A program made the position numbers and the translations under genes. The notes beneath the pieces were generated by a model, which saw only the letters and a list, made by a program, of their open reading frames with translations, had not been told where the DNA came from and ran no database searches. DNA of 64,000 bases from Scleroderma bovista (taxonomy: Eukaryota; Basidiomycota; Agaricomycetes; Boletales; Sclerodermataceae), in assembly GCA_037178675.1 (NCBI GenBank), contig JAYMGJ010000761.1:1-64000 (forward strand). The letters run 5' to 3'. Positions 38,093 to 50,169 of this stretch are shown here, one piece after another; the stretch's first letter is position 1, and each line of letters begins with the position of its first letter.

Positions 38093-40307
38093 CTAGTTGA
38101 GGTTGCCGTTGACGTGCAGAGAGTTATCCCCGTTCGCACGAGAGGCTGCATACTTCTCCCCAGCCTTGAAAAAGGGTACGAATATGGCTTTCGGGTCTTT
38201 AAAGTCATTATGAACGACGTTGACGAGATAGGAGTTGTTCATGACGTCCATGATGAGCTGCCGTGACGTCGAACCAGCTTCATGTACGTTGGCCCACTTG
38301 ACCCCTAGTTCGTACGCCTCGTCCTAGCATATCGCAATAAACACCGGTATCATTTGGACATGAAACAAAAGAAGTCACCTTCCATGCCATAAAGCTGATG
38401 GCTTCGACAATTGTTGGCTGTATGATTTCCTTCCCAGGAAAGACGCCCCAAGTGACGGCGTTTGGGCCCTCCGAATGACTGTTCGTGCGCAGGTCGCCCT
38501 GCTTGTTGATGACATAATAGGTCATGAAGCTATCGGTCTCTATCTCCGAGAGTAGTAACTCAAGTAACTCCCCGTTCACAAAGAACTCTAGATAGGCCTG
38601 AATGCCGGTGAGCCCAACGTGACACTCCATCCATTGGCTCGTAAAGTACGCACCTTCTGATATACAAATCCGCTGCTTGGTCCCCACCCGAACATAGGAT
38701 CATCACTGCGCGCACCGTTAACGGCGGGTTGCGAGTTGATAGTGAGGAACCCAAGTTTGTTCATCTTCGCCAGTTCTGGAGCGATAACCGAGGTTTCACC
38801 AGAGACCGGTTGGTCTGACCATGGCAACGCGGACAGTTTCTTCTTGCAGAATTGGGTGAATAAGGCAGAGATGTCGCTGAAAGTCTTTGGTTCTCCCCAC
38901 AGCTTCAAGGCCTCCTCTTTCTGCAGACCAAGACATGTAGTTAGGCCAGTTTTCGAGGCGAAAGGTGACAATACATACCGTTTGCTTCAATGAAACGCCG
39001 TAACCGTCGAGTTCGCCGTATGCTGGACTACGCGAGTCGCCGAAACGCCCATTGGGGAACTCATCCCAGTTCTCTGTACGCGACAAGTAGGACTGTGCGC
39101 GGTTCGCCCAGAAGATGGGACGAATGTTCTCTTGTCGCCGGTTCGGGGTAAGGGACTAAGAGCGGGACCGAATAAGCCAGGGACATAGGTTAATGATGAT
39201 GCAATGCATACCTGTCTCCAGGGGAGTGGCTTGACAGTTTCCACGCGGGGTACCAAGTTAAGCTCCTGTAGAAGCATCTTGGTGCCTTTCTCGAGATTCA
39301 TAGTGTAAAAGTGTAGTCCGCGAATACCAAGGTCGGCGTCGAGAATTTTGCGACACATATCTGCGACAAGTTTGGTGCCTATCGCCCTAACCTTTTCGTC
39401 ATCGTTCTTGTGCGGCTCTAAAGCGTCCATAAAGGACTGCGGAATTTTGGTCTTTGCAAGGGAAGTGGCCTTGAGAAAGCCATTCCAGGTCTGTATGGGT
39501 GCAATTCCTGGTACGATGGGAATGGTGATACCCGCCGCTCTGATTGCTTTCACCCATTCTATGAAGACATCGACCTCGTAGAACATCTGAGTGAAGATGA
39601 AGTCGACACCAGTCTCAATCTTCGCCTTCAAGTACTGGATCTCGAGGTCGCGTTCTTCTGGAGAAAGAAGCATGTTCTGTGGGAAACCGGCCACTGCGAT
39701 GTCGAAATAGTCATCGTAATGCTTGTGGATGTGCTGGACCAAATCAACGCCATGAACGAAGCCTCCTTCCACCGCCTCCCATTCGTCTTTACCCTGAGGT
39801 GGATCTCCACGAAGAGCAAGAATGTTGCGGCAGCCATGTTTCTTTGCTTCCTGTTGGATATTGTTATGAGTTTCTTCAAAGAACGCAGAAAGGGGAGCAA
39901 ACTCACTCGAAGTGCGATGTCTACTTTCTCCTCTGGCATATTCGTACACGTCAAGTGCATGCATGTCTCGATACCGAGAACGCCCTGACATAGTCTCACC
40001 ATTTCCGATGTGAGTTCTGATGTCCGACCACCGGCGTTCCTGCGACAGAGTGAGATCATGCATCGGTGGGACACCCGAGTGGCCACACACCAAGTGATAT
40101 CAATAAACTCTGGGCCCAATGCCCTCATTCTTTCTATACGATCTAGTAGATTTTGCAGGCCCTAGGGTGAACAGACAGATGTGCCGCAGTCAATTTACTA
40201 GCTGAAAGAATTGGACCAACCTGGGCTGTCCGAGGAGGGAAATACTCGAACGACCACCATATTTTTCCCTCTTTCTGGGACTGCTCGATCTTTCTGCTGA
40301 TTCTCAT
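38093..40307 (-). CDS. Methylenetetrahydrofolate reductase
   Basis: Reduces 5,10-methylene-THF to 5-methyl-THF, supplying methionine synthesis. The start at 40307 opens an exon reading [20 protein letters not shown], the conserved N-terminal strand. Further motifs are [44 protein letters not shown] (FAD/folate site), [33 protein letters not shown] and [13 protein letters not shown]. The C-terminal regulatory domain of eukaryotic enzymes follows ([69 protein letters not shown]), ending LHVNGNLN and TAG at 38093-38095. About five introns; roughly 620-640 residues, as in the family. Whether it corresponds to yeast Met12 or Met13 cannot be told by eye. Confidence 0.95.
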
Positions 40308-40418
40308 GGAGAAGAGATGGGAGAAGAATTCTGGGTATTGGTCGTCGCAACTTTGGTTTTGTACCCACGTGACTAATTCTTTTGTTATCGTACAACATGA
40401 ATCATCACACAGGGCTTA

Positions 40419-40847
40419 TCAGCTACTACCACTGGCAATATACATGATACAAGTCACGATCACAAGGCCAGAGACAACCGTCATAAGAGAAAAGTGCACT
40501 CTGGACAGGTCTCAGGGCGTCAAGCCAGGAGAGTCGAGCAGCCCAACTCACTTCGTGCCCACGAGGAATGCCCTGACTTTGAGCAAATCCTCCACACCCC
40601 TGTGGTACTCCCACACTGCTGCTGCCATCGTGAGCACTGCAGCGATGAACTGGAGTATCGAAATGGGAAAGTTGGGCCTCTCCTTCGAGCCCGGCTTGTC
40701 TCCTGGCGCTGGGAGGCGAGTGTCCAGCAGTGTAGAGCATGAGAGTAGCAACAGCAGCAAGATCAACTTGAAGTGTGACAAGTAGTTTCGCTCCAGCATG
40801 CAAAAGTCGCGCACGCTGCTGCCCGCAATTTCACTCAGCAAAGGCAT
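40419..40847 (-). CDS. DUF202-family small membrane protein
   Basis: Two exons, 40419-40500 and 40552-40847, with a phase-consistent GT-AG intron; 125 residues. The start MPLLSEIAGSSVRDF is the first ATG. The sequence RDFCMLERNYLSHFKLILLL is the DUF202 signature; three hydrophobic helices follow (LILLLLLLSCSTLL, FIAAVLTMAAAVWEYH, MTVVSGLVIVTCIMYIA), with VRAFLVGTK between the last two. The domain is also found fused to fungal vacuolar transporter chaperones; the stand-alone form has no assigned function. MTHFR starts 111 bp downstream on the same strand. Confidence 0.85.
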
Positions 40848-40986
40848 GGTCGTGGTTTGGTCAAGGCAGAAAATCAACTCACGTGCTGGGACGTGTTATT
40901 TTCCCGTGTTTGTCTGCAGTTGGTATTTCTCTCTTTCCACAAACTTACACCCTTGCCAGGGCAGTTTACGAGCATTCACGACACTA
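40848..40986. promoter_or_regulatory. Compact divergent promoter region
   Basis: 139 bp separate the start codons of the DUF202 gene (-) and the disordered orphan (+), so both 5' UTRs and promoters must share it, unless transcription starts inside the neighbour. No clear TATA box was seen. Confidence 0.5.
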
Positions 40987-42911
40987 ATGGGAATCTTCAA
41001 GAAGTTCTTCTCTATTGGAAGTAAAAAGTCCAAAAAGCGGTTCGCAGCAAATCATGCTGCTCAGCCTCCTGCCCTCCCTTCTCCGAAACAACTCAGGGTG
41101 TTACAAGAGGACGAGGCAGAAGAAGCCGTCAGCCGCTTGTTGCGATCATCATCCGCTCGTTTTGCTGCAGAGCCCGAGGCAGATTTTTTGTCTCTCCCCC
41201 CTTTGCGTGAGTCATCGCATCCCAGAGATCGTCTCGCAAATGTGACGGTTAGACAGCTCATCCTATCAACAATGTCATCCCTACCCCAACTGGTACGATT
41301 GCCAGCGTTTCGCAGCGGAGCACCTACTCGGTCACTCTGCATGGGCGAACTGTCCACAGTCGCACAGAATTCCCTAATGCATACCCACCAATGGACCAGA
41401 TATTCACTCCCAAGCGGTCGCTCACGGACTCGGTCCGCCGTCGTTCCAAGAGCGTGCCAATAACTCCGCGCGATAAGAACCGACTGCTGACCCTTCGCCA
41501 AGACCCATCCGTTGCTAGTTTGCTCAATCATTACGATGACAGGGGATGTCTTGACTCTGGCATATTCTCGAATTCGCCGCCATCGCCTCCCAGGGAAGGC
41601 CGTGTACAGAGACGTCGCACTGGATCAACGTTGCGCCAGCTCCTCGGCCACCCGTCATCACCAGAGCTCAGAGATACCAGCGCTGATATATCATGGGCGG
41701 ACAAATTTCTTGGGTCAGTTTAACTTTTACTCAATAGGAGCTTACAGAGTACTCATGATCATGCCACGTGCAGAGAATCTGACGAAAATTCCACTCTGTC
41801 CTCGGACCCTCCAACTCCTGCAGACACTCGTTTCACTGACGCTCGTTTGAACCAAGCTGACCGCAGCATCCTTTCTACGGAGTGCGAATACCGTACTTTC
41901 TCATCGCTGGAGGTCGAGCTTAGCGTTTCAACGGATCAAGCCCATCACCAAGTTCACGACCATACTATGACACCACAAAAAGCTTCAGAAATCTTTGGTT
42001 TCCTTGCTGAGAGGAAGAAGACACCGGAGCCACTACTACCCTCCCGACTTCCCCAACTTAAGTCGACATCTCGTTTTTCTCCTGAGCCTCTGCATGTGGA
42101 TAACCATCGTTTTGATGTACCTCGTCGTAATAGTGCACATATACCCCGAACAATATCTCCACCGAGCCATCGACGCTCTTCCACCATTTCTAGCCCCACA
42201 AAAACAAATCCTGGTGGGTCGATAGCTGCTGTGCTTCGAGGCGACGCCCATAGAAGTAAACCTCTTCCGGTTGTGACTGAGAATCACACTGGACAGAGCG
42301 GCCGTGGGCCGCGCGGACCACGTGCACCACACAAGATCGCCCCACTCTCTGCGAATGGAATCGATGTCGTTCTAGCTCAGGTAGGGGATACTTTACTGCA
42401 CCCGAGTGGTGGGTATACTGCCACGCGACCTGCTCTCAGCGAGAAGTCAAATGCTAGAGCCATGTACCCGAGCCCAGCATGCACCCCGGCCACGAAGTCG
42501 CATATACCCAAGCTCCGTACGGCATCTGGTTCTACTGTAAAGTCGGTAGACTTGAAGAAAGAGGGCGAGGGGCCGACGGTCGGCCACTTTACTTCTCGGG
42601 CAACTATACCAGCCCTCTCGCTGGCCACGCCGAAAGCTGCTGCACAGCCGCCTGTCATCACGGATGAGACACCCAATGACGAGAAGGAAAACAATGTCAC
42701 GTCTCGTCTGCCACAGCCAGTGACACCCGTCAGGCCACTCGGGTTCCGCCCCCCATATATCACCGAGCCACCTTCCCCAGCGTCTTCCACCGAGCTTTCG
42801 CCGGTAGCGAAACAGATGATGGCGAACCTGCGCCAGCAGCGCATGTTGGCCCGCCAGAAGGATCGACAGACGAGCAGACTGGGGAGCAGTCAAAGCAGGA
42901 TTCGTTATTGA
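40987..42911 (+). CDS. Disordered hypothetical protein with myristoylation-like N-terminus
   Basis: Three exons, 40987-41206, 41257-41713 and 41774-42911, with consistent phases; 604 residues. It begins MGIFKKFFSIGSKKSKKR, a Gly-2 start followed by hydrophobic and basic residues, which resembles an N-myristoylation plus polybasic membrane-binding signal. The rest is Ser/Pro/Arg-rich and probably disordered, with many SP/TP sites (SVPITPRDK, PSPACTPATK, LPQPVTPVRP), suggesting phosphorylation by proline-directed kinases. A short conserved-looking end is LSPVAKQMMANLRQQRMLAR. No known domain recognised. Confidence 0.75.
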
Positions 42912-43307
42912 TTCCCACTACCACTTTCACTATTTTTTTTTTTGCTTTTGTGCCGCAAATTGTTTTGTTTTGAACAAGGACTCGCACTTGGGCCGAGAAT
43001 TTTATTTATTGGGTCTTGCGGTACTCAGCCATGCATGTCGCTCTTTCCTTTGCCTTGCAGGTTCTCGGCCATGTATACATCTCTACTTGTTACTCTCGTT
43101 GTACAGCTGTAGATCTGTGTGTGTATACTCGTCCGTTATCATGTGCCCCTTAATGGAAACCGGATTCATTTTCGGGACGGAGCTCTAAATGGTCACACGC
43201 CCTATCTTCAACCAAATACCGGACTCTCTCCTTTACTTCTCCTCGTGTCCACAACGCGCTGATAACCATACACACGACGTAGAGGACAGAGAACAGATAT
43301 TTGCAAG
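42912..43307. other. Intergenic
   Basis: 396 bp between the orphan stop and the transporter start. A T-run lies near 42933-42942. No gene seen. Confidence 0.5.
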
Positions 43308-45182
43308 ATGGTGCAGCTCTATGGCACCGTGAAGACCATGAACGGAGATGATTTGGTCGTGGACGAGCGAGAGGGAACTCTGAGCGAGGGCAGCGCGCTC
43401 CTCCAAGGAAACGCCAGCGCACGACCCAGGGAGGGTCGTGCGAGCATTACTAGTTGTGTCAGCAACCTTTCAAACACGATCATAGGGAGCGGTGCGTATG
43501 CATACATGTTCTAGCACAGAACAAGATAACCGAATGAATGCACCATTGCTGCAGGGATGCTGACATTTCCACTGGTACGTCTGGCGTTGATGTCTGATTT
43601 ACCGGGGCACTTTATGTACTGCATTCTAATCTAGACCATGGCTTCTGCCGGGATTATTCCTGGTGTCCTTACCTGTGTATTTTCAGGCGTTGTGGGTGGG
43701 TTCGGGCTATACCTACTGGCGCGCTGCGCACGGTATGCTCCCCACCGCCGAAGTTCGTTCTTTTCTGTGGCCCAACTTACGTTCCCGCAAGTGGCTGTTC
43801 TTTTTGACTGTGCAATTGCCATCAAATGCTTTGGTGTCTCTATCAGGCAAGTGCTCGTACGGCATCCGCTGGCATTTAGATAGGCTGACGGGCAGAATAG
43901 CTATCTAATTATCATCAAGTCTCTTATGCCTAACGTCGTTGCTTCGTTATACCATGACTTGACGTCTCCGACCACTAATCCTCCTCAATGGGCATTGTCT
44001 GGCCAGAACTGGATCACACTCTTTATGTTCATTCTCGTGCCCCTTGCGTTCCTTCGGCGATTAGACAGCCTTAGACATACGAGTTACGTTGCTCTGTTCT
44101 CGGTCGGTGAGTCTCTGTTATGCTGTGAGATGTCTTTGTTTCACCTACTGCTGAACACTGTGGGTGTGTTTCGGCAGCATACCTCCTTCTCATTGTTGTG
44201 CGGTGCTACTTCAAGCCATTAGAGGGTACAGTGCCACGGGGCGATGTCCACCTCGTCCACTTTACCCCTGGCTTTATCACAACATGGCCTGTTCAGGTGT
44301 TTGCATTCACATGTGGACAGAATGTAAGCCACTGGCTGATCGGTAATTTGTTAGAGTTTGTTTGATGATGCCTCCGTTAGATATTTCCGATCTTTAACGA
44401 GCTGAAGACCAACTCGCAACACCGGATGAACATCGTGATCGGAACATCCATTGGGAGTGCGATACTGACCTACGAGGTCATCGCTCTCTTTGGTTACCTG
44501 ACCTTCGGATCCAACGTCGGGGCCAACATCATTGCTATGTACCCATCTACGTCACTGTTCATTGCTATTGGACAGTTGGCTATTGTTGTGCTTATCCTTT
44601 TCTCGTACCCGTTACAACTACAGCCATGTCGGATCAGTCTCGACAAGATCATCTATGGTGGACAGGTTTCCAAACCGGCGGAGGAATCGGACGAGGAAGG
44701 GGAAGTTGCAGATGAGCACCTTGCCAGTGGCGATACCTCAATGGTGAAACACACCTTGCTTACCGGCGTGATCATCGCGTTTGGGTTTATGATCGCATAC
44801 AATGTCAGCGACCTGAAATTGGGTGAGTGGCAGTGGTTGTGATACGTTGTGCGTGCTATTGATCCGGACGAGCAGTTCTGTCGTTTGTAGGGTCGACTGG
44901 ATCCACTGCCATCTCATTTATCCTTCCAGGGCTTCTCTTTTGGAAGGTAAGTGTGTAGGTAATTGCTGTGCCATCATTGCTGATGATGCCCTCAGCTGTC
45001 TAGGGATGATCCCACGGTAAGCCGAACGCTGAACAGGAGTGCGATGGCGCTGGTCGTGTATGGAGTCGTCGTGATTGTGTTCTGGTACGTGCACTGGCTG
45101 CACACTTCCCGTACTGTCTGACCTCCGTCACAGCCTGGCATTCAATATATACCAGTTGGTCCACCCATCTTTAGGGATGTAG
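43308..45182 (+). CDS. AVT-type vacuolar amino acid transporter (AAAP family)
   Basis: Multi-pass amino acid/auxin permease family protein, most like yeast Avt5/Avt6/Avt7 exporters of the vacuole. The cytosolic N-terminus has about 45 residues (MVQLYGTVKTMNGDDL), then SCVSNLSNTIIGSGMLTFPL, the hallmark of TM1 in this family, split by two introns around a 20-nt exon near 43555-43574. Further helices include IIPGVLTCVFSGVVGGFGLY, ITLFMFILVPLAFLRRL, FAFTCGQNIFPIFNEL, TYEVIALFGYLTFGSNVG, IGQLAIVVLILFSYPLQLQP, TGVIIAFGFMIAYNVSDL, STGSTAISFILPGLLFWK and MALVVYGVVVIVF. An acidic loop (EESDEEGEVADEH) interrupts the later helices. Ends HPSLGM with TAG at 45180-45182. Substrate and direction of transport are inferred from family only. 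Confidence 0.9.
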
Positions 45183-45549
45183 TATAGTACTGTACTATGG
45201 ACATGTTATTTTGCATAGAGTAGAGCGCCCATGTTAGTTCCCACGAGATGAATTCCATCCTTTGAGCTGTCCTGCATCTTGCTTGTCCCCTAGAACCAGC
45301 GGATGTCTCTCCCTCCCGCACCGCCCAGCTCTCGCTCGCCTCGCCCGTGATCAGCCAATGCCCTTCGGTGAGTCTCTGCGCACTTGTTCGTCCCACCCAT
45401 GCTTGTCCTCTTGCCTCGATTGGTTGGCTGAGGCTGCGCATTATTCCTGTCTTTTTTCAGTCAACCGTGCAGACACATCTTGCCCACCGTTTACTTTAAG
45501 TCCGTCCGGAATCCCGCAGTCCTCATCTTCTCCTTCCCCATCCCAGGCC
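45183..45549. other. Promoter/5' UTR region of the R3H gene
   Basis: 367 bp. The R3H gene frame stays open upstream to 45262, so a longer N-terminus is possible, but the sequence there is pyrimidine-rich and leader-like. Confidence 0.4.
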
Positions 45550-48241
45550 ATGTCTGCCACCGTAGACGCCCTTAGGATTGACGCTCTCCCACCCGCCTTA
45601 CTCACCGCTCTCGACCTGGCCGCAATGCAGTCACCCTCTCGCCCCAGCTCTGAGCCCCTCGAGCCAGAGTCTGCAGTCACGGCGGGTGTCTGCTCTCTCT
45701 TGGATGTCATTCTCGAGGCCCTCAAAAGTAAAGATAGATTATACGTACTCAAACTAGGAGAGCAGATGGAGAGTTTAATCAATGATCACAGGTATGTATC
45801 TATTATCTTGTCTTTCCCAATCACTTTGCGCTTGTGCACTCCCTCGGGCGACACTCTCCCCTTTACACTCACTGTGCCTTTTGGGGAATGATCGGTCCAC
45901 TAACGACAATCTTTCAACTATCCAGAACTCGTCTTGATTTGACACCTGCGACTTCTTATCAAAGGCTTCTCGTGCACCGCTGTTCTGCCTATTACAAGTT
46001 GACGGCAGAACCAGATCCCATCACCAAAACCATCTCCGTCGTCCTCGCCGCCGAAAGCAGGATGTAGGTCTTTCTTTCCAATCCCCATGTTGTGCTCATC
46101 GTTCATCGGCACCTTCAGCCCGCCCCGCCGCATCGCGGAACTCGTCCCCGCTCAGTCACATGCTCAGCCTGCCTTCAAAATTATGCGCAGGGCCATCATC
46201 GACCGGCCGCGCTCCAAACCACAATCACTAGCAGGTTCGGCTATCGGCGAAGACGCAGAACTATCTGACGTAGAGCCATCCGAGGCTGGCAGCATTGGTG
46301 GACGAAGCAATGCCACGGGGAGCAGCAAGAAACACAAGACCATCGCCGAGCGCGAAGCAGCCTACAATGAAGCTCGCTCCAGAATATTCATGAACTTTGA
46401 AGAGAAGGAGAAAGGAAAGGACAAAGACCTCAGCGCAAGCTCGTCGAGCGCGAGCCTTACTTCGGGCTCCGTGACAAGCAGCGCAGGCGAAACAAGTAGC
46501 ACCGGTGAGTTGGACGATTCAATCAGCTCGCCTGCCACGGAGAGCGAGTGGTCTGGGCCTGCAGTGCGGGATAAACGCGACGGACGTCGGTCCAATGGTT
46601 CATCCTCGAAGCGCTCGAACCCGCCTACGTTCGGATCTAACAGCTCGCGAGGATCAAGGCCACCATCACCAGGATCGTTCAGATACCCAAGCATATACGA
46701 GCCTTCACCAGCTTCCGCTCCCTATGACCCATCGCACCATCCTATGCACCCTCCAGGATACGTCGGTCCTTACCTATACGGATACCCACAGCCAGGTCCT
46801 CCCCCCAACTACATGACACCTTATCCCTACTACGCTCCTTACCCGTACCCACCCCCTCAAGTACCCATCCACACGGGAGACTCCTGTATTCCTTCATCCC
46901 AGCCTGATGCCTTCTCACCGCAGCAACATACCACCCACCCCGGCGCCTTCGTTACCTATGGTTGGAACTGTCCTCCCCAGCAACCCCAACCGCCACCGCA
47001 CCCACCTACCCAGCAACAACCGCACCAATCGCCTGGTACCCCTATTGCACCGCCCGCTTCGCATTATTCCCCATTCCCACCTGTTCCCGGCTATGGGTCG
47101 TATCCAGTACCATTTTATCCTCCACCTCCACCACCGCCCCTGTCCCACTTTCCTTCATCACCAGGTCCTCAAAACCATCCTCACGGATCTCCGGAATATA
47201 ATGGTGGTCGTAGTGGTTCCGACGGGTTCTCTCTTGGTCATTCCTACCCAGGCGTCGCTGGACAACAGTCCCCGACAATGGCCAACAAGCCCAGGAGCGC
47301 GCCACCTGCTCGGAGTGCGTGGAGCTACGGTCCTGGGGTTGGCATGGGTGGTTTTGGAGTCAACAGTATTAATAGTCGATCTAACAGTGGCGGAGAGATC
47401 GTTGGACCACGACTGAGTTCAGCGATCAGGAGGCCTGGAAATGGACATTCAAATGTGGTCAACAGAGCACCGGCAGGCGACGAAGCATCATCTACGGCTG
47501 TGAGTAATGTTTTTAAGTGCACCGTAGTTTTGACTCATCTATCGTGTCTCTCAAGTCGTCATCTACGTCATCGTCATCTCAACGGACATTCACGTCTAGT
47601 TCATCGCAGCATCCCCTTCCAGCAAGACCTGACTGGGCTGTAGGAATAAAGGCACAGCCTACTCTTCACCCAGCGCATAACCGGCGTCATGAACATGTCA
47701 TGAACCCACGTACAATGTCACCTGCTCGCAACGGACAGCGCGGCCAACCAGCGCCACCTGCCCTCCAAGCTACTGATTTCCCACCCCTCAACCCTGTTTC
47801 TCCGGGCGAAAGACGTCCCCCGCCCGTGGTGGGAGTGTGGACCAATACGTCATCTACACGGTCTATCTTGATACCGGGTAATAACGGTTCGCAAGGTAGC
47901 GTTGTCGTGAACCATTTGTCCAACGGACGCAGTGCCATCCCTGGGCCTATCTTGAATAGCAAGCTAGAGGACTCTGAAAGTAAGTCTGCATGAGTGGGTC
48001 CTAGAACAGCTGTTTACCTATATTATTCTACTTTGCTTTAGGTGCCTGGAAGGTTGGCACTATGAACAGCAAGAGTCCCGTACCACAAGACAGAGGCGAC
48101 AAGGACAAGGAAAGAGTGAGGGGCGATATGGTGGCATCGGTCATCCTGGCAGAGAAGGTGGGGCTACTATCGATGGATGACAAGGATGGAGCCTTGAACG
48201 GCGCGAAACCTGTAGCTCCTCACATGGCATTAACGACGTGA
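45550..48241 (+). CDS. R3H and SUZ domain RNA-binding protein
   Basis: The start at 45550 (MSATVDALRIDALPP) fits the onset of ordered sequence. An R3H domain spans two introns: ALKSKDRLYVLKLGEQMESL, then RTRLDLTPATSYQRLLVHR and YYKLTAEPDPITKTISVVLA (about 45700-46060). A SUZ domain follows (FKIMRRAIIDRPRSKPQ ... KTIAEREAAYNEARSRIF ending NFEEKEKGK, about 46170-46420). The remainder is low-complexity: Ser-rich, then a Pro/Tyr-rich tract (46690-47170, PYPYYAPYPYPPP-type) and Gly/Asn-rich stretches to TGA at 48239-48241. R3H binds single-stranded nucleic acid and SUZ assists RNA binding, so a role in mRNA control or granules is likely. This is the last ordinary gene before the transposon zone. 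Confidence 0.9.
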
Positions 48242-49432
48242 GACTATACGAAACTACATACGAGGAACAGGTCGTGCTTTGCCCCCCCTCATTCGGATTG
48301 CTTTTGCGCTTCGTCATTGCTGCTTTTTTATGCTGTAGTCGAATGCTGTCGATAAGGTGGTCGTTTTTTTTGTATTGCACCTCAGGAATTTTTAGCGAAC
48401 TTGTCATCCTATACAGCTAGATATATAATTTAGATTGTTTGTAAAGTAATGCGCAGAGTCAGACGGAAAACCTCGGACACCTGAACGGACGAGCCTCGGG
48501 AGAGGGAATGGAATAGATTGACTGACTACACTAGAAGCCACCTGTAGTTCCTACTATGAGACATAACCTTGCTTCACTGCAGTGATCTAGCAAATGATAC
48601 TGTACCTCACAGCACTGTGCACTGTGGGAAGTAAATGTGCTGAAAATCAGTGTCATTGGCACTAATCCACCTCAGGCACTACTTTTCAGTAGCAATAGCG
48701 GTCTAGTAGATAGGGTTTTCTTACCAATGCATCAGCAAACTAGCCCTTTTGCTTAGCTGAGCACCCAGCTCAGCAAGTCTGTCCCAGGCTTTACACAGCA
48801 CAACAGACTGGCCCAGTGTTGCACAGCTATCACAGACACTCCAGTCAATCCAGTAGAGTACATACTATACTATTACAGCACTTTGCAAAAGTATGCAGAA
48901 AACCAAAACCAAATTTTGTCGCTGCCAAGAAGGACCCCAGAAGTAGCCCTAGATACATTTAGTATTAGTTAGCGTTAGTAGTTCGTCCTAGTAGTGCTTG
49001 TGGGCTTGCTGCTCCCGTCCACAACCACCCATGACGCAATGATGATGATGACTCACCAATACATACCATTGTCAATGACTGCAGTACGCATGCTTGCATG
49101 ACAACAAACTTACAGGTGTGAGACATCAACAAGTACTACTACCAGGCTCACCCTATAGGTGCATGGCTAGTCGATCATACCACACCATTGCAAAAATGAC
49201 AATGACAGCAACATGTACCCACCCATTGATGCTGCTGTGAGATGATTACCACGACTGGCACTGTAGCACGCACGACAACGCTGACGCCAACAACTCGTGA
49301 TGTGACCACCACCACTCTCTCACATCTGTTGAAAGTTAACCAGCATGTGTTACTGGTACTTCAGTGTGTGACCACGCGATGCTTACATAAGCATTTCAAG
49401 CGCACTATACACAGTAGCTATTTTCATTAATC
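48242..49432. other. Start of transposon-derived zone, no gene
   Basis: After the R3H 3' UTR the sequence becomes CA/AGT-rich with many CAGCAC, AGTAG and TACTG words, unlike the genic part. No long ORF. The final 105 bp (from GTTGAAAGTT at 49328) resemble the leader of the structured repeat family described under findings. Confidence 0.45.
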
Positions 49433-49564
49433 CCTCAGTACCTTGAACATCTACTGAGGGTAAGTAGTCCATTACACACTCATTTCTACACATACTCACT
49501 TGTAGTAGTTACTACAGGTACTACTCTAATTCAGTAGCTTGAACATCTACTGAGGTTACTACAG
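49433..49564 (+). mobile_element. Structured X-I-Y-X-Y repeat, copy A
   Basis: Hairpin CCTCAGTA/TACTGAGG (49433-49459) overlapping X1 (49437-49458). An intron-like spacer follows, beginning GTAAG at 49460, with a TACTCAC box and ending TAG at about 49505. Y1 is GTTACTACAG (49508-49517), then a 15-nt spacer, X2 (49533-49554, one mismatch to X1) and Y2 (49555-49564, identical to Y1). The palindromic word CTTACATAAG lies about 50 nt upstream. Confidence 0.7.
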
Positions 49565-49929
49565 GGTTACCAACTTCCTACCACAGCTTCTGTCCTCTAG
49601 GTCCACTGTAGCAACCCCCCAACACACTTTTTCCAAGAGGTTATGAGCCCTGCTCTTGCCTAGTGGAAGGAGCAGACTTGTGGAAAACAGGATTTACCCT
49701 TACCTTGAAACGATCAAGTGAAATGGTCCTTGAACTCCCTGAACTCGCGCGAAAAAACAAAACTGGAAAATTTACTGCACAAATATCCTTGATGGCGCAG
49801 CCACAGAAGGTGTAGTCAGCCACCTCGCAGGTGCAACACCAAAACCAGTCAATTTGCACGAACTCAATATAGAAAGGTGGTGGTCTGCACAGGGAAGGTC
49901 TAGCCTGAAAGAAGGGAGAAGGAGGAGAC

Positions 49930-50065
49930 CTGTAGTGTAACCTCAGTAGTCTGGCAAGCTACTTTATATTAGTATATACCTATAGGTAACTACAAGGTAT
50001 TAGTAGGTAGGAAAGTGGTTAGTAGGAATGGTACTCACCCTCAGTATGCTGGCAAGCTACTGAGG
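49930..50065 (-). mobile_element. Structured X-I-Y-X-Y repeat, copy E
   Basis: Minus-strand copy. Hairpin CCTCAGTA/TACTGAGG at 50039-50065, spacer beginning GTGAG with TACTAAC and TACTAAT boxes and ending TAG, Y1 GTTACCTATAG, short spacer, X2, and Y2 GTTACACTACAG (49930-49941). It faces copy A tail-to-tail 365 nt away. CTTACATAAG (reverse strand) lies about 40 nt outside the hairpin. Confidence 0.65.
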
Positions 50066-50169
50066 GAACTATGGTACTAGGAACTCTACTCTAGTGCGAT
50101 GCATGCTTATGTAAGTAAGTAAACAAACCATAACAGTCTGTTTATACTCCAACACTCAAAGCATGGAAC

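Noticed and set aside
46915..47305. Minus-strand ORFs opposite the Pro/Tyr-rich part of the R3H/SUZ gene
   Set aside because: Low-complexity shadows of the real gene.
49328..49564. 7-bp target duplication around copy A
   Set aside because: No convincing matching heptamer could be found after the core, so no claim is made for that copy.
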